From Dendrolimus kikuchii (taxonomy: Eukaryota; Arthropoda; Insecta; Lepidoptera; Lasiocampidae): 64,000 nt of DNA. The notes under the pieces are model-generated. The model searched no databases and was not told the DNA's origin. It saw nothing but the letters and a program-made list of their open reading frames with translations. The translations under genes and the position numbers were made by a program. Shown here one piece after another: positions 22,231-36,284 of the stretch. How positions within the stretch are numbered: the first letter of the stretch is position 1; every line of letters begins with the position of its first letter. The DNA is taken from assembly GCA_019925095.2 (NCBI GenBank), contig CM034411.1:2949001-3013000 (forward strand). Reading direction: 5' to 3'.

Positions 22231-23312
22231 GGCCACCAATACATATTGTGATTACTAATGTGTGAAAGCTGCAAATCTGCCTGGGAAAAGAAATATACCA
22301 TTTGTCTAAAACGGGGAGGGCGAATACCAGTAACGGGATTCATATTAACTGATATTTAAGCATAGAAAGTATTCAGTTAATTCTTTAGACTCATGAAAAG
22401 GAAATTAAACTTTAACTTACTTTACTTAAAATGACTATACCTTTTCCAAGAATTTATTTTACTGTTGACAGCTCATTGACAGATAAATTAGTAATGTCCT
22501 AATGCATTATGGACTCAATTTGTTATAAAAATTGACTTCATTTATAAATAAGTTTTAATCAATTTAACTTATCTATATATTTTTGCTAAAAGACTATATC
22601 ATGTAATAAATATATCCACACTTCAATGAACATATTTTACATATATTCAATAAGCAAAATATAATGACACTTACAATAATTGCATATTATTTTTCTTTAA
22701 CCCACAGATTCCAGATAAGCACATATATGTCCGTTATGACAGTGCAGATCGCGCTTGAGCGGTGATTGTTTTTGTGTTGTTGTCTCACTCTGTTTATATA
22801 GGATTTGTATGAAATGGGTATATTTTCTTGGTATATTATGAGATAGTAATAATTAGTCTTGCGGCTTTTCGGTATATCAATAATTTGATTAAAATAGGCT
22901 TACGGGTTAAAATAGAACATTTTTTATTTTCAAATCAATTACTTTCGATTTATTTATGTATAGTGTCAATGGTTTAATAGTTTGTGTTACATGATTCACA
23001 GAACATCACTATTATGTCACCCACAACAATAAAGTACGACAATTATGTCATATGGGCTATACTGACAAGGAATATTAAACTTTATAGACATGTAAATGTC
23101 AAAATTAAAATAAATGCTTGGAAACGGTATAATATGTGGGTTTATACAGTACTATTTAATAGTATCTAAATCTTAGTTAAACATTAGTGTAGTTGATTAT
23201 CTTATTTTAAACCTTATTCCAAATTCTAAGAAAACTCTACAACTATTAATTGGATGCTTGGTTTCTGTATTAAATATTCTTATTAAAATGTTTATTATAG
23301 AATTTTAACCCG

Positions 23313-23677
23313 GAGGGCCATTTATAAAATATGCTGTGTAAAATTGTGGACCCGCTCCTCCCTTTATCTCACTATCACACTTTGTGAGACCCCCCTATAA
23401 ACGATATGTCATGTTTTGTTACACATCTACACCACTAATAACTTGTCCTGAATCTGATTTGTCTTGTAGGAATCATGTACGCGGGTCATAGCTAAGAATA
23501 CATAACAAGCAAAACTTTACCTTTTACACTTGAAAATAAAGTTTGATATAGAATATTAACATGTCAAAAACCAATCTGTTGATTGGAATTATAATTTCTT
23601 TACCATTACCTACCCGTATACAGTAATATTGAACACATACTGTATATAGTTACCGACATATTCTATGAATGGCCCCT
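23313..23677. repeat. Element with AGGGGCCATTCATAGA-type terminal repeats
   Basis: The left end is GGAGGGCCATTTATAAA and the right end is TCTATGAATGGCCCCT in inverse orientation. A GACCCCCCTATAAAC block lies inside. It has no coding capacity. The ends resemble a family common in insect genomes. The class was not determined. Confidence 0.5.
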
Positions 23678-23934
23678 ACCTGAACTCACCATTGTTATAA
23701 ATCTATATACACAATGGAGGTGGATATTTATAAGACTGATAAAACCTGCATCACAGTTTGACTAAACAACATGTATTTGGAAGATCTTAGTAATTTTTTT
23801 ATGGTGAAGATTTTTATGCTATCCTTTTTATTTCAACTAGCTAATGTCTCTTTTTTACACTGTATTGCTAAATATAGATGGTACATTTCTGTCTTTCATT
23901 TTGGTTAGAAATGGGGTATTGTCAACTTTAAAAA

Positions 23935-24060
23935 TGACACCTGTTTCCCATTGGGGTCGGCAGACTATGGATCTCCCCCTGCTATGATCCTGACAAGCAA
24001 CTTTCGCTTCATCTACTTTCATTAACCTCTTTATACATGCACGTTTATTTGAGGTGCTAT
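23935..24060 (+). repeat. Interspersed repeat family L, copy 1
   Basis: It shares CACCTGTTTCCCATTGGGGT-like and CGGATCTCC-like blocks and GAGGTGCT with 40150-40275, in the same order. This is a common lepidopteran repeat, class unknown. Confidence 0.5.
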
Positions 24061-26966
24061 TTAAATTAAATATACTTAAAATTAAATTTACTTAAAAATA
24101 AACAAAATTAATAGTTACAAAAATTCATTTTTGACTCTTGACTGTCAGCTTATTTGTTAAGTGTATAATGGTGTTTCTTAGATTATGGAGTATTTTTGTC
24201 GAGAATTTAAATTTTCAAATACGAATTTGTGTTTATAAATAATGTATAGTAATTCAAATAATTTGGAATTGTTACATTAAAAAAAAACGCAAAGCGAAGA
24301 AGCAGTAAAAATGGCACTAAATATTTTTAAAAGATTAAGCTTGTTTTAATTTTTTTATGTCTCATTTCTAAATGAATTGAAAGACAAAAATGGACGTCTT
24401 ACTTGGGCTTTACAAACAGACACTCCATTTTAGATATATAGAGGTAAACACTGACAGAACAATATCTGCCAGATTGTAATAGTAACATATAAAGTAAAAA
24501 GTGGCTGGCAGTATTAGGAAAAATATGTTAGTAAAACAAAATTTGTACACAATTAACTAAACCTTAATTTAATTAGAGTTGATATTGCATTAATTTTTAT
24601 TTAAGTTAAAGTGTTTATAGCCAAGGTGACTATATAGAAAGTGCTAACAGAAATATAGTTATTACATTGTTGCTTATGTCACCACTATAAAAAATATTCA
24701 TATCAGTTAAAAAAGTACTGAAATAAACAAAAAAAGATCACAGGATCATAAAAATACATCATATATCATATAAAGGGTGAAAGATTATTTGCTTTAAATC
24801 ACATTTTTTGAGAACCGATAATTATTTTTGTTCTTTCATTATAGTTTTTCAAAAACAAAACTATAAATTATTTAGTTTTCTATTGATATTATACTTATTC
24901 AAATATGATACATATCGAACATTTACCACCCCAAGTTCATCGTAAGCGATATTAATATATAATGCCATTCAAATGAGAATAGTATCGACTTTGCGGTATA
25001 TTGTGACTTTAAATAACTTTGAATAATTAAATATTATATTAAGACAATTTACTACTAATTTAACCTTTTTGTTTAAATTTGATGTAAGACCATTTATTAT
25101 TGATATGCAAATAAGTTTTTTGCAAACCATACTTTTCAAGTGACATTTGACAGATAGAGGTTATTGACATTCCTATTCTTATTTGGATCGCACAGTACCT
25201 AAATAGGTTTTTTGCTGCAAATGATATTTTAAACTATTATAAAACTTCAAGTTTAGGTTCACCAGGATCTAGTCGAACAACAATTTAAAATTTCAAAACA
25301 AAATAATAATTTAAAATAACACTTGCAACGGAAAGACTATTTACGTAATATATGTCGTATAGGATAAACGGCGGTGGTAATGACTCAATATATTAGTAAT
25401 TATTCGTTTTTCGTAATCTGGCTTCTGCTGACAAGTGTCTGATTTATTAGACCAAATCTTTCATCCCACCTTTTAGCCTGTTATATTAAGATAGTGTTAA
25501 TACCAAGATAGCAAACTTTTTAACTCTTTTTCAATAACAGATGGCTCTGCATACGCATATAGAAAAACACGACTAGGCTTTCATCCAATATTTTATTATT
25601 CAAAGCTTTATTTATGAAACAAATCGCAGTTTGTAACAGTAAATTGGAAGAAAACTTATTAAGAATATAAATTTTTGACTGTGAATGATCCAAAAATATG
25701 TTTTGAATATCAAAATGTTCGATAAAAGTCTAATGGTATTTTCTTATCAAAGCGCAAGTCAAGAGGCATTGTGGCGCCATCTAGAAATGTAGAGAATTTA
25801 TCCTTTATATTATTGTATTTTGTTTTTTTTGTATGAGATGTTTTTATAGTGGTGCAATAACCTAAAGTATTAATTAAATGTTGTTTGTTTCTATAATAAT
25901 TTATTGTAATATTATTTTTAACTAAACTTTAGTAGACAGGGTAAACGGAAAATGATTTCTACGAATGATTATAATGAATCGTAAACAAAACTTTAGGCAT
26001 ACAGTTTGTATGTGAATTATGTTACTTTGCTTCTGCATTTGGTATTATTAACTGGGAATCAAAAGTCAAGAAAGAAACGTATCCAAGTCTTACCCTTTTG
26101 ATAAAGATTCGAATCCTGGCTGTTTAAGGAGTTTCTCTAATCTTCGACGTTGTAAAAAAATATTGAGATGAAATATTCACATCGAGCACCACATGCAAAA
26201 TCTACCGTGGACAAGCGTGGCAGATAATTATGTTGCGTATCTGACTAAAAATGAAAATGCCTTGGAATTATTAATAATATTAACGAGTCAACTTGAAACA
26301 TGTAATTTTATTAACATTCTCACTGCTGGATTTGAAATCTGGTTCATAGTGACCCAATTTAACCTAATAATATACTGTGATTAATGTGGAAGCAAAGTAA
26401 AAGTCTAAATAACAAAACACGCCATTCATTATCTATGTCCATTACACATCCTTCCATAGCGTTAATATTAATCAGTTTGCTTTGTAAGAATCTAACATAA
26501 ATCTCGAAATAAAGGGCTATAAGTACAGTAGGAACAGTAATATACAATTTGAAGAGTTTTTTATAAATTTAACATAAAATTTAACTCTGAAAATATTTGA
26601 AAGTACTATTTTTTTTTATAAAACAATATGAAATATTTCGATTTAACATAAAATGACGAGCTCTGAAGTGTAAGATCCGAGGAAGTGAAGACATCTAACC
26701 TAATATATAATTTTGAAAAATATGGATGTTGTAGGTAATGTTAGAAAACAATAATTTTATAATCTTTATTCGGTATATAAATCTCTTCAGATTGTAACAG
26801 CTATAGTAAGTATCGACATATATGATATGTGTAAGAATTATTCAAGTAATACGCGTACCTCAACCTACGTAATTTTGTCGATCACGATCACTCCTTAATA
26901 AAAGTTGGCATTCCACTTTTGACCTATGGCAATAATGATTAAATAAACCCTTTTCGTATTGAACAT
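24061..26966. other. Gene-poor spacer, no recognised feature
   Basis: It is strongly AT-rich with no open frame that has motif support and no repeat shared with the window. Confidence 0.5.
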
Positions 26967-27180
26967 GAGTCTTGTGGTAGCGTAGTGAGTAACACACTCG
27001 CGTTTCAATTGACTTGAATTCGAATCCTGGCCGTGAAGCTTGCACATGCAGTTTTCTGATTTAAGGTGTATCGTTGAAGGAAAACATCTGTCTTGGACAA
27101 ACTTGGCATGTTGTCTGCGATGTCTCCCCAGATGAGGTTGCCTGGGCCCAGCAGTAGAACCTTTATAGGTTAATATTATG
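26967..27180 (+). mobile_element. tRNA-derived SINE, family B, decayed copy
   Basis: It shares GTGGTAGCGTAGTGAGTA (A box) and a weak B box with 9136-9440. Also shared are AGGAAAACATC and a GGGCCCAGCAGTAGAAC end. It carries several internal deletions. Confidence 0.7.
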
Positions 27181-29500
27181 ACATTGTAATTAAGGATTTT
27201 TTGTGTTATAGTTCTGACAAATCAACGAAACATTGAAATATTTAAAACTATCATATTGGAAACTCATGGATTATATCTACATTACATGTAATATGTCATT
27301 CTGTACAAGTCGCGAAAACTTAAGAAAATATACATTGCATGTTTATAAATCGTGTGTGAATTTCTTTGGATCTACATTTGCATTTATTGCGATTACGGCT
27401 ATAACGTAAATGTATTAACAAGACATGAAGGCTTAAAAAGGTCGTTTTTGCAGATTCATGATGAACACGACAAGTATCAACGTAAAGTGGAACTTCATGC
27501 TATGTCTTGCAACTACCAGTATATCTAGACGCGTGTCAATTTCACAAAGCGATTCTCCGGAGGCGACCGCTTTAGGCCCTATGGATTCTTAAGACAAAAT
27601 CGAACATTGTGCATTATACAACTAATTTGAAGAGGCGTTAAAATTTGATATGAACGATTATGACAAAATTACGTTGGTAGGGGTTTCTGTTTTGGATTCA
27701 AAGTTTTACTTTATTGCGTGACAATCTTCGTCACTGATATTGGCGTTTCATGTAACTTATTACCTGCACATACATTATGACCTATAAAAAAAAAATGGTT
27801 GACCAACAATTTAAAATCCAGATAGGTATGTGGGAATTTAAATTGGTATGTTATGGGCATTGGAGGTCCAAACACGAGAAATGTAATAAACAGCGCCATC
27901 TTTTATTCAAGATGTTTCATGGCACTATACATATTAAGCATAATTGTTATACAATAATCTTTGACGAATCTATTGGTCTATGTAGCATTCATACTAAATA
28001 GTTAATAATTTGTTGTAATACCATAGAAGAATAAGTGGGAGTGACAATCTACCTATAACAACTTAACTCTTCAAAGCTATTAAACCTTACAAGACTACAT
28101 GGCGCTACAAATAATTGTTGTTTCGCTATATATATTTTGTAAACCAAATCAGTCCACAATTGAAAAGATATCAAGACTTCAGAGCTACATTTTTTACTCT
28201 GTTATTAGTGTTAAATCTGGTATTCTAATCATGAAAATACAGTAAACGCCTTCACGTATGTATATCATTGTTTAAATTTACCCTCGATACCTTATTGCAG
28301 TTCCATATTTAGTACCCTATTTAGAATGAATTGTATCGAAGTATGAAAGATTATTAGTTTTAAGCAACATTTTATGATATACTTACATGATGAGTTTTTT
28401 CATCCGAATGTCGCAATAGTTGCAAGTGCATAGTTTATTAATTATGCGTATTTTGGTTTAATTGAAACTTGAAACTTTTTCCCCCGACACATTTCAAGAT
28501 GTCACTAGAAAAAAATAGCTTTTCACCTCTCAATATTATTGTACATACATCAAACTATCTTTACTGTAATTTGTATTTATCAATTTGATAATAAATCAAT
28601 TTGATACATCTGTGTGCACAATTAAAATTCTGTTAATACGATCGCTGTTAAATGGCAGGAACTTAATAAAAATGCTAACAACTAAAATCTTTATTACAAT
28701 ACATTGATATGAGGACCCTATTTATTACACCACCCTTATTTAGAGTATCCAAATATCAGCATAGTGTAATAATCGTTAAAAATCGATTTGATTTTAACAA
28801 TAAATACATACATTTCGCGGCGGTCGCTTTTTCAGAATTAGACAGTTCCTAGTAAGGCTCTGTTTTAGGTGGTACTTGATTTATAATGCCTAACTTTGCA
28901 ATAACATGAAAACGTACTACTAGGAAGAAATGATAGTTGCCCAACAATACATACTACACTATACATTCTTCTCTTTGTTCATTTTATTATTTATAAAATA
29001 AATGATTTTATTTTTACACTGCATTAGTCAAGAGTTGAAAAGCATTAGTTTTCAAGTTTTGGTCTAAAATTGTTACAAATATTAACACATCAAAATGCGA
29101 ATAAAGGACTATTTGTGATGCCATCTAGTTGAGTAGTTGGTTAGAGCTTTTCAGTTACTTTTTTTGGCGATTGTAATTTCCAGTATTCTTATTTCATTAA
29201 TTAGTTATTAAAATCAATACTTACATACCTAAGAACTTAGTTACTTATTTTCAAAATTGTATGGGTACAAACAACTAAAGATGAGCCAAAATATTAGTGA
29301 CAAAGACCATTGTAGAAAGCGCAATATTGTAAAAGCAAAAATTGCCTTCACACAACAAAATATTAGCTGGTCGTATCAATACGGCATCTAGTCGCTAAGA
29401 AGCATCTACCATACAATAGTACTTATTGTACACCAACGTAATAAAAAAACACACACACTTTACTATCGTAAATACAGATGGTACAAAGGTCGGCCTTTTT
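27181..29500. other. Gene-poor spacer, no recognised feature
   Basis: The sequence is AT-rich. No gene or shared repeat was recognised. Confidence 0.5.
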
Positions 29501-29544
29501 GCTTAAAGAAGGGGCGGCTCGAGACGGTAGGCAACTTGCCTACA

Positions 29545-29676
29545 ATAACGGAAAAAATAACTGTTGCTACCGGCGAAAGAACTTTGTCTAAATTAAAAAT
29601 AATAATAAAATATTTAAGGTCTACGACTATTCAAAATCGTCTTAATAGGTCAGCAATGTTGGCCATTGAACACTAA
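29545..29676 (+). pseudogene. hAT transposase C-terminal (dimerisation) remnant
   Basis: One frame reads ITVATGERTLSKLKIIIKYL, then RSTTIQNRLNRSAMLAIEH and a stop. This is the hATC signature: (T/A)xxxERxFSxLKxIKxxLRSTMxxxRLxxLxxLxIE. Only the last 43 residues remain and there is no start codon. It is a fossil of the transposase that once mobilised this family. Confidence 0.85.
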
Positions 29677-29786
29677 AAGTAACATGGAAAATAAAGCAGT
29701 AAAATGAATCTTAAAGAAATTATTCACGATTTCGCATAAACTAAAATACGAAAAAATATTTTAATTTAGGTTTAAACTTATGTATA

Positions 29787-30068
29787 CATACATAACTTCA
29801 CGCCAGTTCCCTTGCGGGGTAGGCACGAACAACAGAGTGCCATTTAGGCTTATTCTTACACACCTCACTTGCCTCTGACATTCATAACTCTTGTCATGCA
29901 AGCTCGTCTGTTCTTAAGGCTCCTGACATCACCTTCTGCTAGTACACGATCAATTTGATCATGGAAGGTGTGTCGTGGCCTTCCACGACTTCTGCATCCA
30001 TCCACTTTTGCATTGTATATCTGTTTAGTCATTCTTTCATCATGCATTCTTTCCACATGCCCGAACCG
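29787..30068 (-). mobile_element. RTE-like LINE 3' end inside the hAT element
   Basis: This is a 5'-truncated copy with the terminal coding part and a TATG tail at the left. The exact 12-bp duplication AACTTATGTATA (29775-29786 and 30069-30080) shows that it inserted into the hAT element after that element had already landed. Confidence 0.9.
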
Positions 30069-31050
30069 AACTTATGTATAGTATATTAAAATATTATTAT
30101 AACCTTATTAAAAAATATAAATTTTGTATTTCAATAAATTATTTTTTTGTTAATAAAATTTGTATTAATATTAATGTTTTAACTTAATTATATATAATTT
30201 TATCTCGTTAACGAAGTTTTGTTAAGCTTCGGTAGGGCGGCGGAAAGCAAAGGCCGGCCCTGCTTAAAGCAGTCTGTTCCAAGCAACCTTTGGATGGACA
30301 AAATCTAATTTATAAGAGAGCATTGGTATGCAGTTACAAAAAATACTAATAATTAAGTATAAAACATATGTAGTTGTATAATATATACGTATATATACAT
30401 ACACAGTAAACAGTAAACACGCTATACAGTTCTAAAAATGACCCAGTGTTTTGTATTATATGTATATGGTTAGAATCGCCCCCTGTTCACTAGGTGTCAT
30501 TAGCATTAAATTCATTGGATCACATCTTATATAGTTTTATAACATTTTATTTAAAAGTCGATTGATTTTTTTAATATAAAGCGAAAGAAGGAATATTTAA
30601 TTTTTTAGCAGACTTTCGATAGTACTTACTTTAAGCAGGATAACTTTTCAAATGCGTAACATAATATTTTTTACGACTAAAGACTTACGAGTTGACAAAA
30701 TAATTGTTTTCAAAAATAGAACGCTGGTCTAAAAGCCTTTAGTAATTAGTGGTATGGTCGTTTTAAATATTTATACGAGTTAAATATAATTTTCGCTACA
30801 TATAACTGCAGCGACGATATAAATTTTCTCGAAAATATAACTGTTAAATGACATAGTTGCCCAACAGAAATAACTGCTGGCAAGACTTCTTTGGATATAA
30901 ACCACTCTGGTTCTCAACTATTTACTATCTTAAAATGGACGCGTAAACTTATTGGCTTCTTAGCGACTACAAGATTAATTGTGTAGTCAGTCAGACCAGT
31001 ATTGTTGTGTGAAGCACTGAAGAGTTTGTTTATTGTCGCACAAAACTGTC

Positions 31051-31269
31051 TATAGTACAAGCAAAACATAAATGCGGCCTTGAAGTTAGTACACGTCGCA
31101 GATAGGGCAGAGGGGAGTGTTGCGCTCTCACTCGGCCGCTATCCGCATTAGCATGTCATCTCTTTCGCGTTGTCAGGTGTAATAAATATTTAACACTTGA
31201 CTGGAGCTCTGCAATCTCACAGAGCAGCTTTATATCTCAAGGTGCATTTGAGTTTTGCGCATACTGTAC
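31051..31269. repeat. MITE family J, copy 1
   Basis: The left end AGTACAAGCAAAACATAAATG and the right end (inverse of GTACAGTATGCGCAAAAC) form terminal inverted repeats of about 35-40 bp, imperfect. The interior has CTTGAAGTTAG next to the left end, as in 41451-41690 and 42221-42438. No coding capacity. Confidence 0.7.
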
Positions 31270-33025
31270 CTGCAATGAATTGATTCGTCTGTAACTGATG
31301 ACCCCTGTCGGAAATAGAATATTCTTCAATAGCAGGTAAAATTTAGCTTTGCTACGGAATTATAATAGCGCGTGTTGATTTCATTTGTTAACATCAAAAT
31401 GGACACCTAATAAACATATTTGAAAAATAACAAGTCTATTATTTAGTGTTATTTGTTCTGTTGTATCGGTCGGTTCTACAAACATACGATGTAATATTTG
31501 TCACTAATAAATGGACGTAATGTCTCAAGCGAAAATAAAATATTATTACATTGTTTACAATTTTAATTAGTGTTTGAAGTTTTTGGGTGGATCTTGACGT
31601 TTTACTTTGCAGTTTTATTTTCAAAAAAATCTACTTGTATATTGTTTAGTTTATCAAGTTGGAGGATATTGGTTATTTTATAAGAATTTAGTATTTGTGT
31701 TAAAAAACTGAAAGTTTAGTGCAATATGCATTTTCGAGCTCCTACCAGAACTCGCTCTCGTTTGGCCTGTCGTGACTGAACCTTTTGCTTGAACATTATT
31801 CTGAAACTTGAATATTCATGAATACTTTATACTGGCTGAATACAGAAATCGTATAGAGCCATATTACAAAATATAAAACTTGGCGTGGACTATATAAAAG
31901 CTCTCTACATTTTTGCGAAAAACGAGATTAAGGAACCGGTTGTCACGTAAATGTGGAACACCTATAAGATTTTAATGAAACACCAAATTAAGAACAGTTA
32001 ATCAGTGACTTTATTTCATATCCAATTCAATTACACATAATTATTATTATTCTAGAGAAAATAATTCCCTCGCTCACTATTATACACAGATTAATATTAA
32101 AATCACATTTAACAGTTTTTACGCTAAAATCCATATTAAATAACATCCGCAGTACAACATCTTTATGGCATGCTACATAATTATTGAATGATGTGAAAAA
32201 TAATACTACTACAATATTAAAACGAGCAACTTTGCACGCCTAACACTAACTTTAAAAGGCGATGCCCAACTGAGAGCGGAAAGCGTAATAAACTAATTTT
32301 CGAAGTTGCAAGGCGAACGACACGCTTACTAAATAATTTATTGCGAAATAATAATTTGATAAATACATACTGTTCAAGATTAGTTCTTGAATACCAATTA
32401 TTCATTTTAAGCAAACTCGAATGTGTATACATTCCTTTAATGTTGGGGCGTTATCTGAGTTAATTTTAAGGCTTTAGGCTGTGGCCGAATGCGTCTTATT
32501 TAAAGCGCTAAAAAAGAAGGCCATTAACGTATAGCCACATTAGTGTATATACATTATACATAAGTTATCTGTCAATATTTAAACGTCATTAGCAATGGCG
32601 CATCTCAAATAACGCCTTAAATCCATAGCCATATCTGCGTGAAACGGCTTAAATCATTAACATTATCCCAGACGAAGCGCCACCTTAATAATTCAAAGAG
32701 AAAACACTGAAGATATATAACAGTGTATTAAAAATATACACGAATACAAAACACACCCAGACCAGAAATAAGTACGAATTAGCATAACGATATGTCATTC
32801 CCAAACATTTTCCGTTACATTCATTTAGCGCTAATGGCATTTAGTCTAGGAGGGATGTACCGAATGGAGTTCAAACACGTCCCTTCAAAGCGTCTGCTGT
32901 AACTGTCAAATAAAAGTTACATAGCTGTAGGAATGAGTCGCTACTCGCTCTCAGTTGGGCCTCACGCTGACAATAACATATAATACGAAAAGATAATCTT
33001 ACAGATATCTGCTTGACATTAATAA
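31270..33025. other. Gene-poor spacer, little recognised
   Basis: A segment near 32585-32690 (CGTCATTAGCAATGGCGC and on) resembles 51055-51110, so it holds part of another dispersed repeat. Otherwise nothing is recognised. Confidence 0.4.
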
Positions 33026-33243
33026 TAAGGGCCACTTGCATAACGATTGCCTTTAAATAAAACTAGTTAATCATATTAAACTGCCTAAATACCTTTTACA
33101 CAAAACGTATTGACAGTTCTTTAAACGTATTTAACGGCATATTTTGCGTTGTGCAAGATATGCTAATTGTATTTAAGGGTGTTAAATACGTTTTGTGTTT
33201 CTTAAATAAATTTAAGCAACCTTATGCAAGCGGCCGTAAGCAT
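33026..33243. repeat. MITE family K
   Basis: Left AAGGGCCACTTGCATAACG and right (inverse of TTACGGCCGCTTGCATAAGG) form imperfect terminal repeats of about 36 bp. The interior also folds: ACACAAAACGTATT pairs with AATACGTTTTGTGT (about 33100 and 33186). This is a foldback-type, non-coding element. Confidence 0.65.
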
Positions 33244-33548
33244 TCTTAAATCTCTGTTCGAAAAAGTATTTTGCGCGCGCTTAAAGCAGTATTCTATAAA
33301 TTTTATATCGTATTCTGTCTATATGCAAACAGAAACAGGCGTTACTCGCGATTAAAGGACTTTAGTCGCGTCCAAAAAGCACAGGTAAATCGCCATTTTT
33401 TAAACATGATTTAATACATTGCGTGTACAACAACTCTTGTTTCTGTACTGTTTATTATCAAGCACTTATATTATCGAAGCATAATGCTATGCTCATTTAC
33501 GAATTTCGAATAAAAATATAGCCTCTCTCTGTAAAAACAACGTGTAAA

Positions 33549-34062
33549 AGCTGATTTACATTGACGCAGCTACTAGAAACGAAGCCAGTGCAGGCACCGA
33601 GAACTGGCTTCTGCCGTTTTGGTTATTTATTTAGGATATAGCCACGTTCTTCAAGTCAGCGGCAAAATTTGATCCGATTGCATTGCTCGTTCAGAAAATT
33701 TCCTTTATTGAAATAGTAGGTGGAAATATTAGAAGAGGTTAAACGATAGAATTGAAACTGAAGATTTTGCTTTGTTGTTGAAACAATAGAGAATTTCAAA
33801 TATCAGCTGCTGGAATTTTCGAAACGACGCGACGTCACCCTACAAAACAAAGTCACAGCGACTGGATAACTGCTGACTTCGTCGTTTACACGTGTCCAGC
33901 ATCGTTGGTGCGGGTGCCGAGAAGAGCGGACTGGCATCAAAATATTCAATCGTAAATTTTGAAGCCTGCGCTGGCTTGATAGCACCGTACTGACTTGAAA
34001 AACCATTTACACTGTGCTTCCTTCGAATTTGAATCCATTAGCTACATCCATGTAAATCAGCT
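33549..34062. repeat. MITE family F with perfect 13-bp terminal repeats
   Basis: AGCTGATTTACAT at 33549-33561 faces its exact inverse at 34050-34062. The interior shares AATCGTAAATTTTGAAGCC-like and GCTGGCTT-like blocks with 52065-52460. No coding capacity is supported. Confidence 0.65.
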
Positions 34063-35164
34063 CTTATGCTGCAAAACAGTTGGTCGCGACGATCTGAATC
34101 TCACAACGGCAAAGCTATAGAGACCATTCTAATAGTATGAAGGCTGAATTACAAATCTTTTATTAATATAGCGTAATATACCTAGTATACACAGAGTCTG
34201 AGTGAGACAAAAAGTTTCGGACGCATTACTAGTATAAATTGACATGTTCTAATTTATAAAACAATTGTTTCAATTATACTCATTGTTTGTAATGTAAAAT
34301 ACAAGTTGAAAAGACAATGATGTATCGCTGTCATGATTTAAAATTTTAAAGTAATGACGAAAGTTCGCCCCTATATACATCCTTTTCTAACACGCTTTCA
34401 GCCCCGTAGGAGCAAATAGTCCGGATGTATTTATATTGCAACTATTTTCATGCAGTTTCTATGAGCTCTAGTTATTCTTCTTTCATTTTGACTATCGAAT
34501 CGAAAAAACATCAGTTCTAAGATGACACGTTGTTCTCCCAGAGGCTTTATGCTTCATAACACCGAGTACGCCTTGCCTGGTTCCTTTATTTTACTATGCA
34601 TTCCATTTGCCTTACCACTCGGCCCCGATTCTGCTATTAGATCGTCAGAATAGTCGACCATTGGCTTCATAGTGGTTGTTTTTGTATAGTGTCAGTGGTC
34701 GACCATACACTCCATACAAGTACAATGGTAAGGTAATTGGATAAATAGTAAGCTATAGAAACCCAACCGGCTCCAAACATACAAACGTCCACACAATTTA
34801 CAAAAACGCCTTAAAATAAAATCTTCTGTTATAAATTAAAAAATGTATGGTACACAACGTAAAATTTAAACGTGGTCCCAGTGAAAATAATGTTATACAA
34901 ATATATTATGCCCGAGATAACAATTCAAAAATCAGTTTTGCGTTTTTTGGTCACATATTCTCATATAATCGTAAATATTAAGTATTTTAAGCGAGTTGCA
35001 CACATACTAAATCAGAAAAAACAAATTGCAGGGGGCGGACTCACTACAAGTCTAAATATCCAAGGCATTTATGGCTAATTTTAAACATCTTCAGCGTACA
35101 AAATAGGAAACTCGCATTGGTACTTCAATTGTTTTACTTCTGTATTCAGCCCGGTTATAAGTTA
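34063..35164. other. Gene-poor spacer, no recognised feature
   Basis: Nothing is recognised. The short open frame at 34872 has no motif. Confidence 0.45.
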
Positions 35165-35407
35165 ACTAGCTTCTGACCGCAACTTCGTCCGCGTAGAATA
35201 GTAAAAAAAAACCCGATTTTGAAACATTCTTCATTGCTGCTCCGCTTCTATTGGTCTTAGCGTGATGATACATAGCCTATAGCCTTCCTCGATAAACAAG
35301 CTATTTAACACTGAAAGAATTTTTCAAATCAGACCAGTAGTTCCCGAGATTAGCGCGTTCAAGCAAACAAACAAACACTTCAGCGTTATATATTATATAC
35401 AAGATTT
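35165..35407 (-). mobile_element. Short Helitron
   Basis: On the - strand it ends in CTAGTT at 35165 and begins AAATCTTGTATA at 35407. It shares GAACTACTGG and CAGTGTTAAATAGC blocks with 11486-11708. Confidence 0.75.
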
Positions 35408-35780
35408 ATGAATGACTTTTATATAGTGATTGAAAAATCAGAACATCGAATAAAATTTAAGATTTTAATAAAGATTTTGAGAAGTACGTTTCAAAAGCCA
35501 CAGAAGGTGACCTCTTAACACATCGTTACGGGTGTGCATTCTACCCTGTTACACCACTCACAGAAGGCGCCTTTAAAGTAATACACACTTCAGAATATTA
35601 CTCGTAATTTTATTGTTAAGCTTTGTGGAATACAGATTTGTCGTAAGTAATTAGAAATTGAAAATAACTTGGTAATACGCGAGCGTGATATAGAACTCCG
35701 TTTAGGTAGTTCCTTAATGATAGTAGACCTCATTGATACAAGTCTATTCCTATTTGAAATAGACTTTAGCATTCATTTTT

Positions 35781-36106
35781 ATCCGTGCAGGAACGGAGAA
35801 GGAATACAATTTCCTGCGGCCCAGCGGCCTGTCATAAGAGGCGACTAAACAACCCACAGCCAGGTGGTAGAGTATTTGCTCGACTGGATGGCGACCACCC
35901 CTGGTCTAGAGTATGCCGCCATAACAACCTTGTGTTGTGTTCCGGCATTAGTGACCAGGTTCCAGTCTCCTTTAAGAGAGCAGCAGCGCATTTGTAGCAC
36001 CTTTGTTGTTGCAAATGTCCATAAGCGATGGTAACCGCTTTCCATCTAGTGGGCCGTCTGCCTGTCTGCTGAACTCCTGCAATAAAAATAAAATAAAAAT
36101 AAAAAA
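35781..36106 (+). mobile_element. SINE-like retroposon family A
   Basis: It is full length, from ATCCGTGCAGGAACGGAG to a long AATAAAATAAAAATA-type tail. The short repeat CATTC occurs on both sides (35771-35775 and after the tail). Confidence 0.8.
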
Positions 36107-36284
36107 CATTCTGAAAAATTACTTGAGATCTAAAAATACAGTGTGTAAAGCCTGATTTACATTTATACTCGTTAAATAAGTTACTTAATTCGCAAATAAG
36201 CCCTTATCATTGTTTGGTCATGTACTTAATCGTCAACTTATTACTTAATTGAAAGACGTTTGCCCAAACGATGATAACTTCTTC

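Larger units (their letters stand above)
29509..30261 (+). mobile_element. Deleted hAT transposon, carrying a nested RTE copy
   Basis: The left end AAGGGGCGGCTCGAGACGG and right end GGCCGGCCCT resemble CAGGG-type hAT ends. The 8-bp direct repeat GCTTAAAG (29501-29508 and 30262-30269) is the length expected of hAT target duplications. Most of the transposase is deleted, so the left terminus runs almost directly into the end of the gene (29545-29676). A related coding-free copy is at 37567-37820. Confidence 0.8.
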
